Assembly (NCBI GenBank): GCA_016987375.1
Contig: PJRA01000508.1
Location: 484,046-548,045, forward strand
DNA length: 64,000 nt
From: Brachionus koreanus
Lineage: Eukaryota > Rotifera > Eurotatoria > Ploima > Brachionidae
Direction of reading: 5' to 3'
Under the pieces are notes generated by a model. The model saw nothing but the letters and a program-made list of their open reading frames with translations. It had not been told where the DNA came from and did no database searches. Position 1 is the stretch's first letter. Every line of letters begins with the position of its first letter. Shown in pieces: positions 31,715 through 43,400 of the stretch. A program made the translations under genes and the position numbers.

Positions 31715-34087
31715 CTAAGACTTTATTTTGAAAAAATTTTTGAATTCTTCATTAAATTTCTTGTTCAAATTATAGAACAAAACAACTGTGTAAATGTTTG
31801 AAATTGAATAAAAAAGCTCTGCGAATTCTAAATAATTGCTACATATTCGACTGTTGTAAACACAATAGTTATCTTTTGTAATATAAGTAAATTTGACAAA
31901 TAAAAAATGGATAGAAAAGCATAAATGAACAAATTTTAATGCAAATAGTATAAATAAATTAATAAGAATGGTCGAAGCTACTTTTTTATGATCAATATCA
32001 AATTTGACACTAACTGTATTTTTTTTTATAACATTTTTTATAATTCTTTTTTTAAAGTTTATCTGTCTTTTTAAGAAATAGAGCATTGCTATGTCGGTGC
32101 ATATGATTGCCAAAATCAAAAAGATATCATTAACTAAAAAATTAAGAATAAAAAGTACGTAGAAAAAGTAGGATTCTGAGCCATAATATTTTACATCAAT
32201 ATTAATACTTGATCGGGTACGGATCAAAATACTTTGAAAAGTGTTTTTATTCGGAAATTCAATATAGTTCTCTTCTTCTTTAGGAAAATATCTGGTGTTT
32301 ATTTCAACCGAAAATATTCTATCCACAGACAAAATAAAACTAATGATAATGAAAGCAAAGGCAAAAATTTTTAAACCAAATCCATTTTTGTACATGAAAT
32401 TCAATTTAATATCCATTAGATATCCAATTCTAATCCATGATACTAATAGAATGCTTATGTTTGACCAAATTTTCAAACAATTTAGGAAAAATTCTATAAA
32501 CACAACATTATATAATTGAACAAAGTAATTACGAGATATAACCGAGCAAAAAATACCGGTTGGGAAAACACACTTATTCATTAAATGCAAAAAATAAAAC
32601 ACAAAATAAGCCAGGTTTACTGCTGAATTTAATAGCATAATAAAATTTAGATACACAGATTTTTTCTCTTTATCTACTTTGATGACAGTAGATAAAATTT
32701 TGATATTTATTACATTTGTAATAATTCCAATTGTTGAAATAATTGGTATTAAAATGACGGTAAAAAAGTTAAAGTATTCAGATAAATACAGCATATCGTA
32801 TGGTACGACCATTTTTTTGATATTTTTAGTTGGACTACATTTTTGAAGGCTGTCATTGAAATCACAGTTTTTTATTATATACTCTCGATTTGACCAACAA
32901 ACTGGCGAGACTGTAATTAAAGATGAAGTGATAATAAAAGCTTTATGTTGATAATAAGTAAATGCTGAAAAATTTGAATTAAAAGATCTAAAAAGCCAAA
33001 TTAATGTAGATGTACATTTATTAACTGGCATTGTTACATAGAAAAATATTTTAGGATTAAAAATAAGATCCTTAAAAAGACATAAATCGTCTTCGGTAAA
33101 CTGATATGTTTTTTTTTCAAAATTAACAATCAGATAATCATTGACTTCTATTGCATTTAACCAGTCGAAACCATTCGAAATAAAATGTTCAAGATTGTCT
33201 AAGGCTAATTGAATTAATTTGAGATTTATAAACTTTTTAAATGTTCTAGCTTCAATTTTTTCTATTGAACCACTAATTGAAACATAGCTCACTTGATCAA
33301 ATAATTCATAGTTAAGGAGTGAATCGCTTAATGAAATTCGATATGTAACCAAATATAATTTCTGAACAGAATTTTGAATGGATTGATTCACATAAACAAA
33401 AGAAAGCATGTTTCTTTTTAAGAAAACGTTTGATAGACCCTTGAATTGAATAGCTTCAATTTTAGATCCAGAAAAAATATATGGACAAGTATTCATCTCA
33501 TATTTGGTCGTAAACGTACAATCTAAGCTTAAAATGCCACTAAAAAAATTTTTCACATTCTTTAAAACTGAACAATTTTTTACATGCATATTATTATAAA
33601 AAATAAAAAAATTTGAATAAAATAAATTTATTACATAAAATTTGTAAAAAACTAAAATATCTGAAAAAATTTTTTTCTGCATCTCAATGCCTTCAATATA
33701 AAAAAGGTCTAAATTCAATGGTGGGGATAAGTCGTTGATTGATTGAGGCTTTTTATCACCAAAATTAAAGCCTAGTGTAGAATCGAGCTTCAAATATCTA
33801 CTAGGAACGAATCTTATAGCAAAATTTGTATCTGAGCTTTCGATACAATTTAGTTTTATCTGTTGAAATGATCTAAAATTCTTAATTTCTAATGAAATTG
33901 AGTATTTTTTGTTTCCGTATATATTGATGTTTTCAGACGCCACTTGAAAGAAGTTTTTTATCATTATTCTGCATTTATCTTTTGACAGACATGTTTGGTT
34001 ATTCAATTTGATGGTGTATTTCAATTGTTTAAAACAAAACTCTCCGAAAAATTGAAAAAAAAGAATCAATTTAATAAAAAATCTCAT
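31715..34087 (-). CDS. orphan seven-transmembrane receptor with long ectodomain
   Basis: Single-exon frame of 790 aa from the ATG at 34087. The N-terminal hydrophobic stretch (MRFFIKLILFFQFFGEFC) looks like a signal peptide. A large ectodomain to about residue 435 contains scattered cysteines, sequons, and loosely leucine-rich segments (IEKIEARTFKKFINLKLIQL), recalling degenerate leucine-rich repeats. Seven hydrophobic helices follow from about 438 to 775: IIPIIS-type TM1 (ILIPIISTIGIITNVINIKI), TM2 NFIMLLNSAVNLAYFVFYFL, TM3 ending in SWIRIGYLMD, TM4 FAFAFIIISFILS, TM5 NDIFLILAIICTDIAML, TM6 ILINLFILFALKFVHLCF, TM7 LFYSISNIYTVVLFYN. The TM1 Asn and the R after TM3 resemble rhodopsin-class receptors, but DRY and NPxxY are not preserved. 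Likely a lineage-specific GPCR; the ligand is unknown. Confidence 0.72.
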   Translation of the reverse strand: MRFFIKLILFFQFFGEFCFKQLKYTIKLNNQTCLSKDKCRIMIKNFFQVASENINIYGNKKYSISLEIKNFRSFQQIKLNCIESSDTNFAIRFVPSRYLKLDSTLGFNFGDKKPQSINDLSPPLNLDLFYIEGIEMQKKIFSDILVFYKFYVINLFYSNFFIFYNNMHVKNCSVLKNVKNFFSGILSLDCTFTTKYEMNTCPYIFSGSKIEAIQFKGLSNVFLKRNMLSFVYVNQSIQNSVQKLYLVTYRISLSDSLLNYELFDQVSYVSISGSIEKIEARTFKKFINLKLIQLALDNLEHFISNGFDWLNAIEVNDYLIVNFEKKTYQFTEDDLCLFKDLIFNPKIFFYVTMPVNKCTSTLIWLFRSFNSNFSAFTYYQHKAFIITSSLITVSPVCWSNREYIIKNCDFNDSLQKCSPTKNIKKMVVPYDMLYLSEYFNFFTVILIPIISTIGIITNVINIKILSTVIKVDKEKKSVYLNFIMLLNSAVNLAYFVFYFLHLMNKCVFPTGIFCSVISRNYFVQLYNVVFIEFFLNCLKIWSNISILLVSWIRIGYLMDIKLNFMYKNGFGLKIFAFAFIIISFILSVDRIFSVEINTRYFPKEEENYIEFPNKNTFQSILIRTRSSINIDVKYYGSESYFFYVLFILNFLVNDIFLILAIICTDIAMLYFLKRQINFKKRIIKNVIKKNTVSVKFDIDHKKVASTILINLFILFALKFVHLCFSIHFLFVKFTYITKDNYCVYNSRICSNYLEFAELFYSISNIYTVVLFYNLNKKFNEEFKNFFKIKS

Positions 34088-35109
34088 TTTGAAAACAGAT
34101 TGAAATAAAATTAGTAAGAAAAAATATCTTTATATTTAATATTTTCTTTTGTTTATAAACATCAAATTTTTGAAATGTGTTTTATAATATTTCAAATATC
34201 ATGTTAAAAATAAATTTATTTTAGATTCTAAATGAACAATTAGTTTACAATTAAAATTTCCTTAAAAAAAAATTTTCCTTCAAGAAACTTCTTCAAATAA
34301 ATCGTTTTATTGAGTCTTAAAACACAAACAAACCAATTCTTTCTTAAAAAAATAAAATAAAAACGAAATTTGTCTAGATCACTGTCTGTCCATACATACT
34401 TATATTCTTAAGAAATCAAATAACGTCATTAAATAATCTAAATGTTTAAATTGAAATTTCAAGTCCTACTTGAAACCTAAATGGATTTTAAAATGTTGAA
34501 TATGATCTAAAATTTACGGAAATTAGTTCTTTTAAATTATTAATTATTGATCGATTCAATTATTCCTGTAATTTTATCTTTATTTCTTATAATCTCTTGT
34601 AATTAATCTTTAATGGAATATTTATGCTTCGAAGAATCTAAAATCAAATGAAATAAAAGAAATCATTATATTTTTAATTTTATTTTTCATATATTTATTA
34701 TTATTATCATTGAGCTATGGTAAGTTGAATGACTTATTCAGCGTATTTGAGAGGAATAAGTATATTCCTTGTGCCTTGGTAGCTATTTGTGCTGTTATAA
34801 ATTTGCTGTAATGCGTTTAAAGCCTTTTACAGTCTTTAATTTAATTAATTCACAAATCAACTGTTCCAGGAATCTGAAATTCTGTTCTAACAAACTCATG
34901 ATTATCTAACTCCAAAACATATAATCACTCTTCTCATCTGTAAGACTGTATTTTCAGATTCCAAATTTTGTGAATGATTTTATTACATTTGGTTTTTGAA
35001 TGATGAAATATAAGAAAATATTTATCTATCTGATATATCTGCCAGATGAATTTAGAAAACTATTTTTAAAATTTAATAATATTTAAATCAACCTAAGTAA
35101 TGCGTCAAA
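34088..35109. other. intergenic, AT-rich
   Basis: No supported feature. This is the 5' side of the seven-helix receptor gene; no core promoter motif could be assigned with confidence. Confidence 0.45.
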
Positions 35110-35619
35110 ATGAGCATACAATCGTCCTTTTATGAAGCCCATCCGTTTGTAATCGGCTCTACTCCAATCGATTGGGAAAATTAAAAAATTGACTAATTCT
35201 TTTAAGTTGAAAATTGAATCGACTTTTAAAATTTTTTTTTAAAAGATATAAATTTTTCTAAAATTTTAGCTAATTTAACTTTTCATTTCGATATAAATTA
35301 TGAGATCTAATATGCAACTCATAAAAAACTAGTCGATTATTAAATCGATTGCCAACACTATTCAATATAACAGACAAAAACACATCATAACCTAATATTA
35401 AAGCAGTTATTGAACAACCAAGAACAAAGCCTAAATTTTTATATGAAAGAATTGATCCAAGATTTAAAAGATATAAATTTGATTAAAAAAAGATATCAAA
35501 ACGAAAACAATTTTATTGCTGAACTAAACGATTACAAAATCTTAATTTTAAATATTGTGTTTAAAAGTAAAAATAAATAGTTTTAAAAATAATAATTGAT
35601 TGTTCTTTTTGACTTTAAT
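35110..35619 (+). pseudogene. damaged 3' copy of the 28395-28967 gene with an insertion
   Basis: 35110-35144 (atgagcatacaatcg..) matches about 28803-28837. An unrelated block of about 216 bp (35145-35360) then intervenes, and 35361-35619 resumes the match to about 28843-29077, including the final codons (KFLYERIDPRFKRYKFD), the stop region and the 3' UTR. The reading frame is broken by stops (tcataacc for tcatacccc-type codons). The match continues into the 3' end of DAD1. This is a pseudogene fragment inside a duplicated block. Confidence 0.75.
35145..35360. mobile_element. insertion within the pseudogene copy
   Basis: About 216 bp, absent from the intact copy at 28.8 kb. It starts gtttgtaatcggctctactc and ends gattgccaacacta. 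An inverted aatcgatt-containing segment near each end (about 35166-35173 and 35343-35350) suggests a small TIR element. The non-homologous origin is shown directly by comparison of the two copies; the element class is unknown. Confidence 0.5.
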
Positions 35620-36020
35620 TTAACCGATAAAGTTGACAACTACCAAATGTAAAATAACATGGGCAAATATAAAATCAGCAAACGATCTCTCAGCACTGAT
35701 ATTTGAAAACAACTCCGAGTTTTGTTTGTTTATTTGAATTCTATAAGAAGCTTTGAAAAAAGATTAGTCAAAATAAAAAAATATTTAAAAAAAATACCAG
35801 CCAAGACAAAACTTGCAACAGTTGAGATAAAACCCGACAAAAATGCATTGAATGGAAAAGTTCCAACTAGGCAGCAATAAGCAAATTGAACTACTCCTGT
35901 TAAAAGAATGCAAAGCATGTATGCGTCAATTAACTTGATTTTTTTAGGTGTTTCATCTTGGTATTTTTCCAGCAATTTGCTTAAAGATAAATCAGCTTTT
36001 GATTGCTCTGTTTTGGACAT
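35620..36020 (-). CDS. DAD1: oligosaccharyltransferase subunit DAD1
   Basis: Small ER-membrane subunit of oligosaccharyltransferase, needed for N-glycosylation (Ost2 in yeast). Exons in transcript order: 35798-36020 and 35620-35750; the 47-bp intron runs GT..AG; 117 aa (human 113). Conserved blocks are [48 protein letters not shown] loop ([11 protein letters not shown]), [12 protein letters not shown] and HLVVVNFIG at the end. Three hydrophobic segments are visible, as expected. The unspliced frame would end prematurely (..FSKLLIEFK), so the intron is needed. Its 3' end overlaps the edge of the duplicated block shared with 28.8-29.1 kb. Confidence 0.96.
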
Positions 36021-38034
36021 TTTCTTAAAAATAAAATCGTCATCAAATTTTTGAATTTTTAATTTTCTCTTTTTAAGAAGGTAAAAAAAAATAAATTTTT
36101 AATACAGTTTAAGTACCACGAAATATCTGTCCTTCAACGTAGACATACAATTGTTAGTTTTTTTTTGTCATTATTAATTCTTGTTTAGTTTACTTTTGAA
36201 TAGAGCAATATATATTGTCTTTGATCCACTCATATTTTCACATTCAATTTTTGAAAAGTTTTGAATTCAAGTTTCAAAGCTTAAAAAACTTTCGATTCAA
36301 ACTATAAAGCATAATATGATGTTTCCAAAAGCATATCCAGGATCAGAAACAACCAGGATTTAAAATTTTAAAACAAAAAAAAATTTAGAAAAATGTGAAA
36401 TTGAATTGAGCAAAAAACCATTAGTTAAACATGAAGAAATTAAACTAAAAGGCCAATAACTGTCAAGAAATATTAGCAACTAATAAATATGGTATCAGTA
36501 ATCAATATAGCAGATTTTACAGAAGAACTCACTAATAGTGATGCATCAAATTTCAATAATGTTCATAATCTGACTTCATTTGAGATCACTTTCTAAAAAA
36601 TATAGAAATTGGTAAGGTGATTAAATTTTCCGCAGAGAAGTTGGTTTATTCGATTAAATTATTAATTGCTTTTGTTTCTAATATAACTCTTAAAAACAAA
36701 AGAAAAGCAAGCTCTAGGAATTAAGATTTTTTTCCGGAAAATTTTTTTTAATGAAATTTCTAATTGTCAATAAAATTTAGAGAGGAATACTTTTGATAAA
36801 TTTTATATTTATTTTTACTGTTAGAGCTCGGTACAAGTCAAAAAAATTCCTATCTTTTTTAAGAATTGACGATTTTAACAGACTGCTAAAAAAGAAGTTG
36901 ATTTAAATTAAATTTTAAAATTTTCTTATTCTAAATATTTCTTGAAAATGTCATATTGGATTAATTTAAAATTCAAGACTAACAAATAGTTGAAAAGCTT
37001 AAATAATTTATAAAATTAAATTTTGATGAATATTTGATTTAATTCATTTTATTTTTTGATTTGTAAATTCTGGCGATATAAAAATAAAAAACATACTTAA
37101 AAAGATAATCAATTAAAATTTATATCTACGAATTTGATAATATAATTTAGAAAAACATTTGAAAAATTAAATTTGTTTTGATATTTTAAAGTTGGAAATT
37201 TTTTAAAATGATCGTTTCGAGTCAACTCGAAAAAAAAAGTCTAGTCGAATCGACTATTAATTTTTTAGTTTTCTGACATTAGCAAAAAAATATTATATCA
37301 CATGCGATTAAGTTAAGAGGTGGACTAATTATTCTTCTATCAAAAATGTCCTATTATGTTGGGAATTTTTCAAAAAGAGTGGGATCCCATCACTTCTTAA
37401 TAGCATGTTAAAAAATTCAAAATAAAGTTAAATTAACAATTAATTTACATTAGATAATTAAGATATTCCAAAATAATCTTTAAAAAAATGAAGCAAATTC
37501 AATAATATGTTTTGAAAAAAAATATTTAGATTAAAATTAAATAAACTATTCAATAAATGCTTAATATTTAAACATTTGAGAAATTAAATCAATTTTTATT
37601 ACTAAATATTCTTTTTTGCTAAAAATCCTGATTTCCAAACGAGTTCTATAAAATCAAGCTTTATCTAAAAGGTTAATTGATACTTGACAAATTATTGATG
37701 AAAAATTAAAAAAAAATCATGACAATTTTTTTACTCTTTCTTTATTTTTGATTACGAGTTTTATTAAAAGCCAAATAATAGAATAGGTAATAGATGTTTT
37801 TTTTTGATAATAAAAAAGAGAATTATTCATAAAAGCAAATATTTCTATTTTTATTTTTGTCTACACTTTCAACTGGTTTCAGACGATCTAGTCTCATGAA
37901 AAAATAAAATTTCTTGTTTCGTTAGAGAATTTATCTTGTAACTTTCTAACAAAAAATCTTAAAAAAGATCCATAACGATTTAAAAAAATAAAAAAGGTAA
38001 AATTTTTCAAAATTTCTTTATTACTAGGTAAATT
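36021..38034. other. intergenic, AT-rich
   Basis: Around 36318-36595 a few short ATG frames with coding-like composition occur (for example MVSVINIADFTEELTNSD at 36489), but they are not joined by usable splice sites. Possibly a decayed gene. Nothing else is supported. Confidence 0.45.
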
Positions 38035-40482
38035 ATGAACGATCAGAAACAGGAATTGATGCCACTTAAACCCATGAATTTGTATGAATTTTTAGAAAAA
38101 AATGATCTTCCATGTTTTTGTGAGGCTAGTATTGTAGATTTAGACGGAAGCATTATTGAAAATGAAAGAGAAAAATTGTATTTGTATCGCCAATTTGAAA
38201 AAGAATGCATTTTGGCAAAATGTTATAGTAATGTTCTACAAAGTTTTTTACTTCAACAACGGCCTTCATTCATTCCATCGGAGTCAGATCAGATCTTGTC
38301 TACAAATCAATCCTCAAATATAGAATATCTTTTTAGTGATATTGTATCAATTCCTATTAAATATCATGGTAAATTAGATTCAATTTATTTAATTTTAAAT
38401 ATTTTTAACAATTCAATCCTGCCAATGTTATGTCATAGCCATACTTTAGCGTATCTATTGTTAAAGAGAACACATTTATGTACAAAGTAATTAAATTACT
38501 TTTTAAATAAGAATTATAAATAATATCATAGAATAAAATTTTGAAAATTTTTTTAAATAAAGCGAGTAGCATTATTGTTTATTGTTTAATAATTAGATTA
38601 TTTATAGAAAAATTATTTTAAGCTATTAACACGGTAAACCAAAAGAATTTTAGAACTCAGGATAACCTCAATTTTTACAGAAAAAATTTGGATCAAAAAA
38701 TTGGCAGATTAATAAATCTATAATACACGTATACTTGTCTAATAAAATTTTTTAATGATTTTTATTTATTTGTTTTATTTATTTTTATTTTAAAAAATAA
38801 TTCAAGAAATTTTTGAAAATAAAAAATGGAATTTTAGAATATATTTCTTTAGCAATAGAGCATACTTTAGGTTAAAGAAATTTCCTCAAAATACGTCTAA
38901 GGAATAAGAAATTTCTTGGATTCCATAAATTTTTTCCAACTTACAATTTTAATTTTTCCTCAGTTTTTTTTGCCAAATTTTTTTTAATTCTATAAAAAAA
39001 TTAATAATACAAATAGCTCATAAAATCAATTTTATTCATTTCGGAGAAAAAAAATTTTTACATTTTTTATTTTCAGTACCATAATATTTCATTTTCTAAG
39101 GTCTCTTTGAAATATTTTCATCAAGTTCGGAATTTGATGGTGGAGTACTTGAACACGAAAAGGATGTAGCATCTTTGATTAACCGATTGCATAAGCCAAA
39201 AGTCTATTATGTAAACCGAGAGATGAGTGCGTATGAAATATCACCAGTTTACAATTCTGAGGAAGATGCAAATACCATGAAACGTAGATGGCTAAAGGTT
39301 CCAAAGGGAGGGATTGTAAAACTAATGCGTGTTGTTTCAATCAATTATGAAGATACGTCATCAATTTTTTCAAAACTTAAAAAAACCATTTGTTGTAATT
39401 TGATAACAGTTAAGACTGATATAGCCATAGAAATCAAGATTCTAGAAAATTTTGAGGACTTTTTTAAAGAAGACGAAATGGATTCGGATAAATTGATTAA
39501 AGCCAAAAAGCTCAACATGCGACAAACTCGTGCAAGACTTTCAGTGGCCGATATACACAGTAAGGCTTCATTTCTTCCAGTTTATGATGAAAATGAACAA
39601 AATGAAGAGATTGATTTAATACCAATTTCATCTTATATAAGAAACCAAAAATTAAAAATTAGCAATTTACAAATAGCTAGAAATTTTGCATTCCAAGAAA
39701 TTAACCAAAATTTAGTTGAAGTGAAACTTTTTGAAGAAAATGTTTTTAAACCTGCAAAAACTTCTTTGAACAATTTTAGCAATTCAGACATGCTCCAAGA
39801 TAGTCAGCATTTAGAAATTGAAAAGTACATGTCCATCTATGACATTATCAGCTACAGTCCTAAATGCACCATTATAGCCGCATACTCTTTCACAAAAAAA
39901 TCTTTGGTTTTTATTCTACAGGAACCTGTTGACATTGGTTTAAAAAGACGATCAGCATTTTTACCATTAGAGGATAGTCTGAAAGAATTCAGCAATTTTA
40001 ATATTAATTTAAAAGATAAATTTTTGAGAGCAGCTGAGTATCAAATTCAGTCTTTTGACAGAAATATAAATAAAATAGAAATTTTTGCATTTAAAAAAAA
40101 AAATTTCGAAGGCCTAAGAATGGACGAAATTGAGCACTTTATGGTAAAGAAAAAACAAAAGCACAATCAGGAGACAAAGAAAGATGATACTATTTTTTCA
40201 TTTGAAGACGAAAAAATAAAAAGAAATGTGTCATCTTCATCATCAGCATTGTTCCTTAAAACAGATAAAAGCGAAAGTTCAAATTCTCCTAAAGAAACAA
40301 ATAAAGAGATAATAAGCAATGAAGAAAGTGACAATGACGTTTTAAAAGAAATGTCATCACCTCAATCTTTGGATAAAATCGGAACACATTTTAAAAGAAC
40401 ATCAAGGGCTTATTCTTTACCAGTTGATCAGGCTATTTTAATTAAAAAATACATGAGCTCAAAAATTCAAGAATCTGAATGA
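38035..40482 (+). CDS. CABIT-domain protein (THEMIS/GAREM/Serrano-like)
   Basis: Exons are 38035-38368 and 39101-40482, with a 732-bp GT..AG intron in phase 1; 571 aa predicted. The first part reads MNLYEFLEKNDLPCFCEASIV, then EKLYLYRQFEKECILAKC, and SIPIKYHGLFEIF across the splice, then KVYYVNREMSAYEISPVY and WLKVPKGGIVKLMRV. This order (positioning strand, short central Cys-containing strand, 'PI.Y.G.FE' and a following regulatory-strand region) matches CABIT domains of the THEMIS/GAREM/Serrano group, adaptor-type signalling proteins. The second half (about residues 200-420) is unfamiliar and could be a second, divergent module. The tail (about 440-571) is S/E/K-rich and disordered. The first frame alone would run on into AT-rich intron sequence. 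The CABIT assignment is from remembered pattern, moderately sure. Confidence 0.68.
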
Positions 40483-43400
40483 GTTTTATATTTATTTATT
40501 TTTTTTAAATATATTTTTGAGTTTATATCTAGTTTTGAAATTTAATATATTTTATTCTATTAATTTTAGATTATTTAACTAAAAAATAAATGATTTCAGT
40601 AAAGAAAATTTTTTTTTATGAGAAATTTAATAATGAATTTTTTATAAAGCTTTTAAATTATTTTTGAGTTATATATCCGTAAAAGACTTTTAATAAAACT
40701 CAATTAAGTTTTTTTCTTATGTGGAATAAATTTTAACATTTTTATATATAATTAATTTTAAGCAAAACGGAAAAAAACAACATGAGTGAAAACTTTTAAG
40801 GAAGACTATTTTAGAAAAAATAACCATTTATAAATAGGAATTTTTTTAGATCAATTAAATGCATTAAGTCTTAAAATATATGACTTTTTATTTCATTCGA
40901 CATAATTTCTATCGATTGAAATTGATTAAATAAGATGAGGATGAAAAGTTTATATTAAAATATTTCGATAATTCAGAAAATATTTTAAATTTTTATTTGT
41001 TGAAAATTCTAGATAGCCTTTGTCCAAGTTGTGTTACTAAAAAATGTAAAATCCTATGAAATAGTTAGTCTTATTTTTTATTTGAATTAATTATTCTTAT
41101 AGACAAAAAATACTTGATCCGAACAAATTTTAGATCTTATGTTTTCTATAGAATTGAATTTTTTACAAACTAAATATTTATAGGTCCTGTATGCCCTTGC
41201 GAGATCATGCGCGCTATAACTTTTAATACCTAAGTTTTAGTGCATTCATAGGCGACTATTGATCCCATGTTAGAATCGGCGCCTATTTGATGCGTGTCTA
41301 AAAATTGGCAATAACCCATTATCAAAAATTATAAATTGAATTAGAGACAAATTAATTCTAAAAAAATCGTTGCTAAGCTATGATGTGGAATTAATTAAGT
41401 TAATGTTAATTCAAGATTCAGGAAAATAGTTCGTGATTAAAAATATGAATTGAATGGATTTTTTCAAAAAATCATATATAATCCTAAATTAGTATATAAT
41501 TTTTTTTTTACTTATATTTGTCCGTATACAAATGGTTCATTTCTTCATAGATAAAATAGAAATTAAAAGACTTAACAAATTGATCGAGTTCTCTTCAAAT
41601 GACTGCCAACTGATATTTCGGATAGATAGGTAAATTAGCCTCAAAGCCCTCATTTATTGTTCAGACAACACATAAGTTTGGGAAGCCGAAATATCTATCC
41701 TTGAAAATAAGATGGTATTGATGAGAGAAATGAACTTGATTATTATAACGGCAATTCATGTATAAAGGCTAAAATATTTTATTTTTGATCAGTGCTTTCA
41801 AGTAATTTTGTTGGCATTTGAATTTGAACTTCAACATGGATTATAAAAGAATTTTTCAAAAAATTGATGAAGAATGCTTAAATTCAATAAAATAGGTTGG
41901 GATATCTGGGAATCCAAGTTGCTAAAATGAAAATTATTTTACTTTTACATAAAATTTTAATAAATTTTGACTAACTACTTAAGACAAAACTTTTTAAAAA
42001 AAATTTAAATTTTAATCTTTATTTTAGTTTAGAATATCATGCTAGCTTTTGGTACTCTATTTATGTATTTTATAGTGCATGACTCGAGGAGTAATATTCA
42101 TCTAATATTAATAGATTTTTATTTTTATTGAATTTTCACAATAATCGATAGCAAATTTAATTAAAAAACTCATATTTGATTTTTATAGCTATTTTTTTTT
42201 TAATAAGAAAAAACATTTTAATATAAAAATTAAGAAAAAACAACATCACTGAAAATATGCTTTATTTTTTATCTTTATTTACCAAATTTTGATTCAAAAT
42301 CTAAAGTATTTTTTTTTAGTATTCAAAATCAAATGATCATCTAAGGGTGTGTTATTAATAAACTTGATTTAGAATATATTTATTTGAAATTATTTAAAAA
42401 ATCAATTTTAATAAATTGCAGCTAATACTGAAAATGAGGTTCTAGTTCCTGCCTTTTAATAAATTTCACAATTAAGTTTTTTTGATGATTGCTAATGCAT
42501 TAAAAGCACACAACACTTAATGCTATTAAAAATATTTTCAGATCAAATTAATTAATCAATCGAGGGGTTAAACCCAAGTCAAAATTGAGATATCTTTTGT
42601 TCGATTGATTAAAGTAGTTTTTAGAAAAAAGTTCTGTCATTTTAAATTTTTTTCTATTTAATTTCAAATAAACTAGAATTCAAAGAATAATCATACTTAA
42701 ATCAGTTTAACTTAAAATTATGATTAAAAAACATGATTTTTAAAAAAAAAAGCAAAAACAAATCTAGTCGTAATTTAAAATAATAAAGCTTTTTAAAAAA
42801 CATTACATTAGATATGTTGCAATGATATTGTTATTTCTCTTTTTTTTGTTCTAATCGTATTTTTCAATGCTTTTGAAAAATATAAAAATCTGATGAAGAC
42901 TAAACTAAAAATGTTAATTTTTTAAATTTATTTTAATTAAAAAAATAATCAATTTGGAAAGCTTTTATTTAAAAAATTTCAGGAGCTAGGGCAGACATTA
43001 ACATACCATAAGCTATTAACAAAAATAATTCTTTTTAAAATTATTATAAAATATTAATTAATTATCTGAGAGATTGTGGTTTTGACAAAAATTGTGGGAT
43101 TAAATTTTTTTACTTTTTAGCGCATTCAAATAATTTATGTAGGTTAATTTAGCCTGAAGAAAACGATTTCAATTTTTTTTCAAATTTTATTAGAATAAAT
43201 CATTACTACTCATAATCATATTTAATTTTTTTTAAACAAAAAAAATTAAATCTTTTATATTAATAATAAAGATCTATTATTTTTCTTATTTTTTTTGCTA
43301 TACTCTTCTAGTGTTAAGAGCAAAATGATAATTTTGAAATATATCTGATGATTGTTTTTCTTTTAGTTTGATTAAAAATCAAGGAATTGACCAAATCTCA

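Noticed and set aside
36318..36595. Cluster of short coding-like frames (for example MVSVINIADFTEELTNSD)
   Set aside because: Frames cannot be joined by GT..AG introns into one protein; possible gene relic only.
41190..41310. Less AT-rich patch with short inverted words (aggcg/cgcct)
   Set aside because: No continuous inverted arms or RNA-gene pattern could be established.
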